Assembly: GCA_013696365.1 (NCBI GenBank)
Contig: JACCYS010000211.1
Coordinates: 1 to 10,869 of the forward strand
Origin: Nocardioidaceae bacterium
GTDB taxonomy: Bacteria; Actinomycetota; Actinomycetes; Propionibacteriales; Nocardioidaceae
Length of the DNA stretch: 10,869 nt
Direction: 5' to 3'
Shown: positions 6,182 to 10,869 of the stretch, one piece after another
Layout: every line of letters starts with the position of its first letter
Position numbering within the stretch: position 1 is the first letter of the stretch
Notes under the pieces: generated by a model
What the model saw: the letters and a program-made list of their open reading frames with translations, nothing else
What the model was told of the DNA's origin: nothing
Databases searched by the model: none
Translations under genes and position numbers: made by a program

Positions 6182-7456
6182 ATGATCGGCAACGTGCTGC
6201 AGTGGACTCCTCACCAACGCGAGCTCGACGACCTCGAGCTGCTGAGCGGTGGCTTCATCGACGGTGCCGGCGATCAGACCGGCTTCACCCGCCCCGGCGA
6301 CCAGGGTGGCCGCCCTGCGCTCACCCTGGCGCTGTCCGCCGAGGCGGCCGACCAGGTGGCCGGCAGCGACGGCGAGCTCGAGCTGCTCGACCCCGAGGGC
6401 GTGCCGCTGGCCCGCGTGCACATCGACGGCACCTATCCGATGCCGGATGGGCGTACGGGTGTGGTCGGCGGGGTCGAGCCCCTGGGCCACCACGAGTTCG
6501 GTCCGTTCCGCCGCTGCTACCGCCGGCCGGACGGGGACGGCGGCGACACCCTCGCGGTCGCCGTGACCGCGCCGCTGAGCAGGGCCGCCGTCGACGACAT
6601 CGTGCGGCTGGCCGCCGAGAGCGGCCGACGGCCGCTGCTGGTCGCGTGCGTCGGCAGCGGCACCCCTGAGGGCGTCTCGGGACCGGGGCTGATCCGCGCG
6701 ACGCTGGCCGCCGCACCGCTGATCCCCGACGCTGAGGTGGTCGCCGCGCCGGTTGCCCGCCGCGATCCGAGCGGTCCGGACACCGACGCCGACCGTGCCC
6801 TGCGCGACCATGTGGTGGGCAGCTGGTCGACGGCCGACGTGCACCATCCGCAGCTCGGCGGCGAGTTGCCGCCGGCGGTACAGGCAGTGGTCGACCAGGA
6901 ACGGCCACCTCGGCACCGGCGCGGGCTGGTGGTGTTCTTCACCGGCCTGTCCGGCTCCGGCAAGTCGACGATCGCGCGGGCGTTGGTGGACGGGCTGCTG
7001 GAGCGTGGCGACCGCACCGTGACGAGCCTCGACGGTGACGTCGTACGCCACCACCTCTCCAAAGGTCTCGGCTTCGGCCGGGCCGACCGCGAGACCAACA
7101 TCGCCCGCATCGGCTGGGTTAGTGCCGAGATCTCCCGGCACCACGGGGTCGCCATCTGCTCGCCGATCGCCCCGTTCGACAGCACCCGCCAGCAGGTGCG
7201 GCAGATGGTCGCCGAGGCCGGCGGCGGGTTCGTGCTCGTGCACGTGGCCACCCCACTCGCCGAGTGTGAGCGGCGTGACCGCAAAGGCTTGTACGCCAAG
7301 GCACGGCGCGGCGAGATCCCCGACTTCACCGGCATCTCGTCGCCCTACGAGGAGCCCACCGACGCCACCGTGCGCATCGACACCACTGGCCGCGACCTGG
7401 ACGGCTGCGTCGACGAGGTGCTGGCGGCACTACGCACCGAGGGCTGGTTGGCCTGA
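6182..7456 (+). CDS. cysC: APS kinase with N-terminal degenerate ATP-sulfurylase-like domain
   Basis: The C-terminal part (about 247-424) is a complete adenylylsulfate kinase, which phosphorylates APS with ATP to give PAPS. It has a P-loop GLSGSGKST (255-263), LDGD (283-286), DRETNIARIG (302-311), SPIAPF (327-332) and KGLYAKARRGEIPDFTGISSPYEEP near the C-terminus. The first ~245 residues are not part of a normal CysC (about 200 residues). They follow the ATP-sulfurylase order: LDDLELLSGGF, then GELELLDPEGVPLARVHIDGTYP as in the PUA-like domain, then AVAVTAPLSRAA (125-136), where active enzymes have QTRNPxHRAH. Both the QxRN and HxxH catalytic motifs are gone and no GRDHAG loop is present, so I infer a non-catalytic, perhaps regulatory domain. 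The start is uncertain: the ATG at 6182 lacks a ribosome binding site, and GTG 6194 is an alternative. No cysD, cysN or cysH lies in the window. Confidence 0.9.
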   Translation: MIGNVLQWTPHQRELDDLELLSGGFIDGAGDQTGFTRPGDQGGRPALTLALSAEAADQVAGSDGELELLDPEGVPLARVHIDGTYPMPDGRTGVVGGVEPLGHHEFGPFRRCYRRPDGDGGDTLAVAVTAPLSRAAVDDIVRLAAESGRRPLLVACVGSGTPEGVSGPGLIRATLAAAPLIPDAEVVAAPVARRDPSGPDTDADRALRDHVVGSWSTADVHHPQLGGELPPAVQAVVDQERPPRHRRGLVVFFTGLSGSGKSTIARALVDGLLERGDRTVTSLDGDVVRHHLSKGLGFGRADRETNIARIGWVSAEISRHHGVAICSPIAPFDSTRQQVRQMVAEAGGGFVLVHVATPLAECERRDRKGLYAKARRGEIPDFTGISSPYEEPTDATVRIDTTGRDLDGCVDEVLAALRTEGWLA

Positions 7457-7480
7457 CGCCCGGTCGGCACGCGCGTTCGA

Positions 7481-7491
7481 CACCTCAGGTG
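7481..7491. promoter_or_regulatory. CACCT-C-AGGTG palindrome upstream of the TauE/SafE gene
   Basis: An 11-bp inverted repeat 24 nt after the APS kinase stop and 77 nt before the TauE/SafE start, in a gap richer in A/T than its surroundings. Its centre is 27 bp from that of a second 11-bp repeat at 7508-7518. It may be a regulator site. Confidence 0.35.
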
Positions 7492-7507
7492 ATAGTTGGC
7501 ATGGTTT

Positions 7508-7518
7508 ACTGATTCAGT
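7508..7518. promoter_or_regulatory. ACTGA-T-TCAGT palindrome upstream of the TauE/SafE gene
   Basis: A perfect 11-bp odd-length inverted repeat 49 nt before the ATG at 7568. The adjoining TTTACT (7505-7510) is a possible weak -10, but I see no matching -35. The half-sites differ from those at 7481-7491, so a shared protein is not implied. Confidence 0.35.
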
Positions 7519-7567
7519 CGTCTTTCACGGCGCAGACACCAATCGCCACCCGCATCCCCGGAGAATC

Positions 7568-8614
7568 ATGATCCTCACCAGCATGCTGACTGCTGCCGAC
7601 GTGTTCGTCGTCGGTGGGATCGATCTCAAGGTCGTCACCGCCGCGTTCCTGGTCGGCGTGGTGGTCGGCATCACCGGTATGGGCGGTGGCGCCCTGATGA
7701 CACCTGCCCTGATCTTCCTCGGCGTCGGCGACGCGGCCACCGTCGTCACCGCCGATCTGACCGCTGCCGCGGTCTACAAGACCGGCGGGGCCGCGGTGCA
7801 CTGGCGCGAGGGCTCGCCGGACATCAAGCTCGCGGGCTGGCTGATCCTCGGCTCGGTGCCGTTTGCGTTCCTCGGACCGTTCCTGCTGAGCGCGTTCGTC
7901 GACCCGGCCGCGCTGGACGACACCCTCAAAATGGCGATCGGCTTCGCCTTGCTGCTGGCAGCCTCGACGTACGCAGTGCGGCTGTACATCCAGCTGCGCC
8001 GGGTGCGGGCGGGCGAGCCCGGCGGCGGCCAGCCCGTCGTGCGCCCGCTGCCGACCATCGCGGTGGGTGCGGTCGGCGGCGCGCTCGTCGGCGTCACCTC
8101 GGTGGGCTCGGGGTCGGTCATCATGATCGCCTTGCTGATGCTCTATCCCACGCTGTCGGCGGTGAAGCTCGTCGGCACCGACCTCGTCCAGGCCGTGCCG
8201 TTGGTGCTCGCGGCGGCGCTGGCCAACATTTACGCCCACGGCCTTGACTGGGGCCTGTTGCTGCCGCTGGTCATCGGCTCGGTGCCGGGCACCATCATCG
8301 GCTCCAAGATCGCCCCGAGGGTGCCCGCGTCGGTGATCCGGCGCGGCATCGTGATCGTGCTGACGATGTCCGGGCTGGCGCTGCTCGACAAGTCCGGTTG
8401 GGCTCCGCTCGGCGCGGGCGAGGACGAGACATACCCGCTGCTCATCGCCGGCGCTGGGCTGCTGATGCTGATCGTGCTGCCGGTGGTCTGGGGTCTGCTG
8501 CGCCGCGGCCAGGGAATGCCGATGTTCGGCACCCCGACCGTCGCCGACCTCGAGCGGCAACCGCCCGGGCCCGGGCCCGTCGACCAGACCGAGGCCGACC
8601 AGTCCCCACGCTGA
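7568..8614 (+). CDS. TauE/SafE family anion (sulfite/sulfonate) exporter
   Basis: An integral membrane protein of about 348 residues with some eight helices in two halves, the TauE/SafE architecture. The first repeat carries GITGMGGGALMTP (34-46 from this start) and the second GVTSVGSGSVIMIALL (about 175-190), the paired Gly-rich signatures of the family; a Gly/Pro linker joins the halves near residue 150. Characterised members export sulfite, sulfoacetate or related organosulfur anions. That fits the APS kinase gene ending 111 nt upstream, but substrate cannot be read from sequence and many family members are uncharacterised. The frame extends to a TTG at 7496, but those 24 residues (DSVVFHGADTNRHPHPRR) are polar and unlike the family. 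ATG 7568, with GGAGA at 7560-7564, is the best start. The C-terminal tail is a short Pro/Gly-rich cytoplasmic segment. Confidence 0.88.
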   Translation: MILTSMLTAADVFVVGGIDLKVVTAAFLVGVVVGITGMGGGALMTPALIFLGVGDAATVVTADLTAAAVYKTGGAAVHWREGSPDIKLAGWLILGSVPFAFLGPFLLSAFVDPAALDDTLKMAIGFALLLAASTYAVRLYIQLRRVRAGEPGGGQPVVRPLPTIAVGAVGGALVGVTSVGSGSVIMIALLMLYPTLSAVKLVGTDLVQAVPLVLAAALANIYAHGLDWGLLLPLVIGSVPGTIIGSKIAPRVPASVIRRGIVIVLTMSGLALLDKSGWAPLGAGEDETYPLLIAGAGLLMLIVLPVVWGLLRRGQGMPMFGTPTVADLERQPPGPGPVDQTEADQSPR

Positions 8615-8635
8615 CCGGCCCCCTTCTTGCGCCCG

Positions 8636-8651
8636 TCCGCGCATTTCGTAC
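8636..8651. repeat. 16-nt intergenic repeat, copy 2
   Basis: Identical to 3047-3062 (TCCGCGCATTTCGTAC) and beginning 22 nt after the TauE/SafE stop, nearly the same offset as copy 1 behind typA. A 60-nt hairpin starts immediately downstream at 8653, so the 16-mer may be the edge of a larger repeated palindromic element, with copy 1 a truncated relic. Confidence 0.7.
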
Positions 8652-8652
8652 C

Positions 8653-8712
8653 CCGAGATGCCGCCATCTGCATGTTGAGGCCGTCCGCAACGTGCGATCC
8701 GCGGCATCTCGG
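8653..8712. repeat. 60-nt near-continuous hairpin between convergent genes
   Basis: CCGAGATGCCGC (8653-8664) and GCGGCATCTCGG (8701-8712) pair perfectly over 12 bp. Inside, ATC, GCATGTTG and GG (8666-8680) pair with CC, CAACGTGC and GAT (8685-8699) with one wobble, one mismatch and a one-base bulge, down to a CCGT loop (8681-8684). Each arm is 28 nt, which is too regular for chance. No T-run follows on either strand. It could be a bidirectional terminator, a REP-like or MITE-like palindromic element, or a structured RNA. Confidence 0.75.
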
Positions 8713-8732
8713 CGGATGGGCTCGGAACCCGG

Positions 8733-8769
8733 GCCTGGGCCCGCGGGTGGCCCGGCAGCCGGCCCAGGC
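8733..8769 (-). terminator. Second hairpin downstream of the GGDEF-EAL gene
   Basis: GCCTGGGCC (8733-8741) is the exact reverse complement of GGCCCAGGC (8761-8769), with a 19-nt interior that can form a small GGG/CCC stem. It begins 16 nt beyond the GGDEF-EAL stop on the minus strand, a suitable place for a factor-assisted terminator. No T-run is present. Confidence 0.45.
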
Positions 8770-8785
8770 TCAGGTCGGCAGCGGC

Positions 8786-10816
8786 TCAAGCGCGGGCAGG
8801 CGCACCGCCGAGGCGTCGCTCCAACCGCCGGACGAGGTCCGGCACGCTGTCCGCCGGGGCCGGGCCCGCCAGCCAGTTGCCCTGGGCGGCGTCACAGCCG
8901 AGCTCACGCAGCCGCTGCCAGGTCTGTTCGGTCTCGACGCCCTCGGCTACGACCCCGAGCCCGAGGCTGCGGGACAGCTCGATGGTCGAGCGCACGATGG
9001 CCGCGTCGTTGCTGCTGCCGAGCATGGCGATGACGAACGACCGGTCGATCTTCAGCGTGTCGACCGGCAGGCGGTTGAGGTACGCCAGCGAGGCCTGACC
9101 GGTTCCGTAGTCGTCGATCGACAGCCGCACGCCGAGGCCCCGCAGGTCGGCCAGCACGGCCAGGCTGCGCTCGGGGTCTGCCATCACGGTCGTCTCGGTG
9201 ATCTCGAGTTCGAGCGCGGACGCGGGCAGGCCAGCGTCGGCGAGCAGGTGGTCGAGCTGGGCGACCAGGTCCTCGTCGAGCAGGCTGCGCACCGACAGGT
9301 TGACCGCCACCGTCAGGTCGAGTCCTGCCGCACGCCATCGCTGACACGCACGCGCCGCCATCCGCAGCACCGACCAGGTAAGCGGCCGGATCAAGCCGGT
9401 GTGCTCGGCCAACGGGATGAAGTCGTCGGGTGGCAGCAGCCCATGGACGGTGTGCTGCCAGCGCACCAGCCCTTCGACACCGGTCACCTGCCCACTGTTG
9501 ATGTCGACCTGCGGTTGGTAGTGCACGGACAGCTCGTCGTTCTCGATGGCGCGGCGCAGCTCGCCGAAAAGGGCCAGCCGGTCCGGTGTGAACGCGTCCA
9601 TGCTCCGGTCGTAGACGCGTACGGCGCGGCGGTCGCTCTTGGCGGCGTACATGGCCACGTCGGCACACTGCAGCAACCGGACGACGTCCCGCCCGTGTTC
9701 GGGATAGCTCGCCAGGCCGAGGGTCGCGCCCGTCTCCAGACTCACGTCGTCGATGTCGAACGGGGTACGCATGGCCGCCACCAGCCGGTCGGCGACCTCC
9801 AGCGCGGCGTCCACGCCGATCACCTCGGGCAGCAGCACGGCGAACTTGTCGCCGCCCAGACGGGCGACCGTGTCGGCCTCGCGCAGCTCACCGCGCAGCC
9901 GGGCACCGACCGCGGAGATCAACAGGTCACCGAAGTGGTGCCCCAGCGTGTCGTTGACCTCCTTCAGCCGGTCCAGGTCGGCTATCAGCAACGCCGTGCT
10001 GGTGCCACTGCGCCGCGAGACCAGCAGCGCCTGGTTGGCCCGGTCGGCGAGCAGGACGCGGTTGGGCAGCCCGGTGAGCGCGTCGTGCTGTGCCCGCTCC
10101 GCCTGTTCGCGGGCGTACTCGCGCAACCGCCGCGACGCAGCGGCGACAAGCTGGAAGAGGACTGCCCACAAGACGACCAGCCCGCCGGCGAGCCAGAGCA
10201 CCAGCCGCCGGGCGTCCGCCTCGGCGCTGCTGGCCACCGGCTCGTACGGCAGGTAGATCTCGAAGGCACCGACGACGTCGCGGTCGGCACCCGCGGCCGT
10301 GGACTTGCGGATGGGGACGTAGACCTCAAGCAGCCGACCACCGAGCGAGGCCTCGGACGCGTTCTCCGCCGAGTCTGGTTCGTCCAGGTCGCTGGATCGC
10401 TGGCCGCCGAGTGCCGCCTGCAGGTGGGGGTCCTCGGGGAACCGCTGGCCGATCAGGTCGGGGTCGTCGGCGAACAGCACGGTGCCCGTGCGGTCGAAGA
10501 TCTTCACCCGGACGACGGTTCGGTGGGCCACCAGCGTCTCCATCGCCCCGGTCAGCCGCTCGCGGCGCTCGGGCGCGACGGCGCCCTGGTCGAAGTCGTC
10601 GCGCTGGAGCAGCGGACCCACGGCCAGCTGGGCGATGTTGGCCGCGGTCTGCTCGCTCTGCGCCAACGCCCGGTCGTAGACCGTCGACGCCAGGACGTAG
10701 CCGAGCGCGAGCGCGAGGCACAGCACGAGCAGGCCACTGATGACGCCGTAGCGCACCAGCAGGCTGGTGCGCGCAAGCGGCCGTGCGAGGCGGCGTCCGA
10801 TGTGCACCTGTCGCAT
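8786..10816 (-). CDS. Membrane sensor GGDEF-EAL protein; degenerate GGDKF, probable c-di-GMP phosphodiesterase
   Basis: A 676-residue membrane protein of cyclic-di-GMP signalling. A first helix (about 24-44) and a second (about 205-227) bracket an extracytoplasmic sensor whose VRVKIFDRTGTVLFADDPDLIG and LLEVYVPI segments resemble Cache/PAS-like ligand domains. The GGDEF domain starts at DALTGLPNR (245-253) and keeps DLDRLKEVND (280-289) and the RxxD inhibitory site (R312-D315), but its signature is GGDKF (321-325), with Lys for the catalytic Glu. The EAL domain begins with EGL (448-450) instead of EAL; its metal and catalytic residues are otherwise present: Asn506, Glu538, Asp568-Asp569, Lys589, Glu625 and Gln645. 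Together this predicts a phosphodiesterase linearising c-di-GMP to pGpG, with GGDKF as a possible nucleotide-sensing regulatory domain. The start is ATG 10816. No partner gene is visible in the 53 nt upstream. Confidence 0.93.
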   Translation of the reverse strand: MRQVHIGRRLARPLARTSLLVRYGVISGLLVLCLALALGYVLASTVYDRALAQSEQTAANIAQLAVGPLLQRDDFDQGAVAPERRERLTGAMETLVAHRTVVRVKIFDRTGTVLFADDPDLIGQRFPEDPHLQAALGGQRSSDLDEPDSAENASEASLGGRLLEVYVPIRKSTAAGADRDVVGAFEIYLPYEPVASSAEADARRLVLWLAGGLVVLWAVLFQLVAAASRRLREYAREQAERAQHDALTGLPNRVLLADRANQALLVSRRSGTSTALLIADLDRLKEVNDTLGHHFGDLLISAVGARLRGELREADTVARLGGDKFAVLLPEVIGVDAALEVADRLVAAMRTPFDIDDVSLETGATLGLASYPEHGRDVVRLLQCADVAMYAAKSDRRAVRVYDRSMDAFTPDRLALFGELRRAIENDELSVHYQPQVDINSGQVTGVEGLVRWQHTVHGLLPPDDFIPLAEHTGLIRPLTWSVLRMAARACQRWRAAGLDLTVAVNLSVRSLLDEDLVAQLDHLLADAGLPASALELEITETTVMADPERSLAVLADLRGLGVRLSIDDYGTGQASLAYLNRLPVDTLKIDRSFVIAMLGSSNDAAIVRSTIELSRSLGLGVVAEGVETEQTWQRLRELGCDAAQGNWLAGPAPADSVPDLVRRLERRLGGAPARA

Positions 10817-10869
10817 GGTACGGCGCCTGCCGTGCGCGGCGACCGTACGGCCACCAGGACACCAGCCTG

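Noticed and set aside
6145..6669. 174-residue plus-strand frame starting upstream of the APS kinase gene
   Set aside because: Arg-rich, out of frame with the sulfurylase-like domain, and no family resemblance.
5975..7243. 422-residue minus-strand frame antisense to the APS kinase gene
   Set aside because: The plus-strand frame contains all APS kinase motifs. This one is Arg/His/Gln-rich and overlaps the asparaginase N-terminus as well.
7496..7567. N-terminal extension of the TauE/SafE protein from TTG 7496
   Set aside because: The added residues are polar and unlike the family, they cover a palindrome-bearing gap, and ATG 7568 has a ribosome binding site.
8566..8580. CCCGGGCCCGGGCCC run at the end of the TauE/SafE gene as a regulatory repeat
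   Set aside because: It is coding sequence for a Pro-Gly-Pro-Gly-Pro tail, so the repetition is explained by codon use.
7514..8707. 397-residue minus-strand frame antisense to the TauE/SafE gene
   Set aside because: A low-complexity Asp/His/Arg/Gln-rich translation and a shadow of a strong membrane-protein frame.

Overview
The window reads as ordinary chromosome of a very GC-rich actinobacterium (Actinomycetota). The main reasons are strong G/C bias at third codon positions, a regulator / HBHA-like protein / DUF2516 gene order that I recall from mycobacteria (Rv0474-Rv0475-Rv0476), and several start codons with a poor or absent Shine-Dalgarno sequence. Nocardioidaceae- or Propionibacteriaceae-like organisms fit, but the genus cannot be read from this sequence. 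I see no rRNA, tRNA, CRISPR array, transposase or phage gene.

Layout. (1) 1-923, plus strand: a drug/metabolite (EamA) transporter, possibly cut at its 5' end. (2) 1134-3026, plus: the ribosome-associated GTPase TypA/BipA. (3) 3071-6138, minus: five genes which, in transcription order, are a zinc-type (ReAV-like) L-asparaginase, an XRE-family regulator, an HBHA-like lysine-rich coiled-coil protein, a DUF2516 membrane protein and a macro-domain (ADP-ribose) protein. (4) 6182-8614, plus: an APS kinase with an N-terminal domain that looks like a decayed ATP sulfurylase, then a TauE/SafE anion exporter, which together suggest sulfur metabolism. (5) 8786-10816, minus: a membrane GGDEF-EAL protein whose cyclase signature reads GGDKF while its phosphodiesterase residues are intact. 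TypA converges on the macro gene, the TauE gene converges on the GGDEF-EAL gene, and the asparaginase and APS kinase genes diverge from a gap of about 43 bp.

The non-coding DNA is short but structured. An 18-bp-arm inverted repeat covers the predicted -10 box and start codon of the DUF2516 gene and is followed by TTTT in the sense direction. A GCTTGC-N4-GCAAGC palindrome lies just upstream of the XRE gene. A 60-nt near-continuous hairpin lies between the TauE and GGDEF-EAL genes. A 16-nt sequence is repeated exactly 21 and 22 nt after the stop codons of two unrelated plus-strand genes (typA and the TauE gene).

I do not see a clearly new multi-gene system. The best candidates for something undescribed are the pseudo-sulfurylase/APS-kinase fusion, the conserved XRE-HBHA-DUF2516 locus with its operator-like repeats, and the repeated intergenic element.
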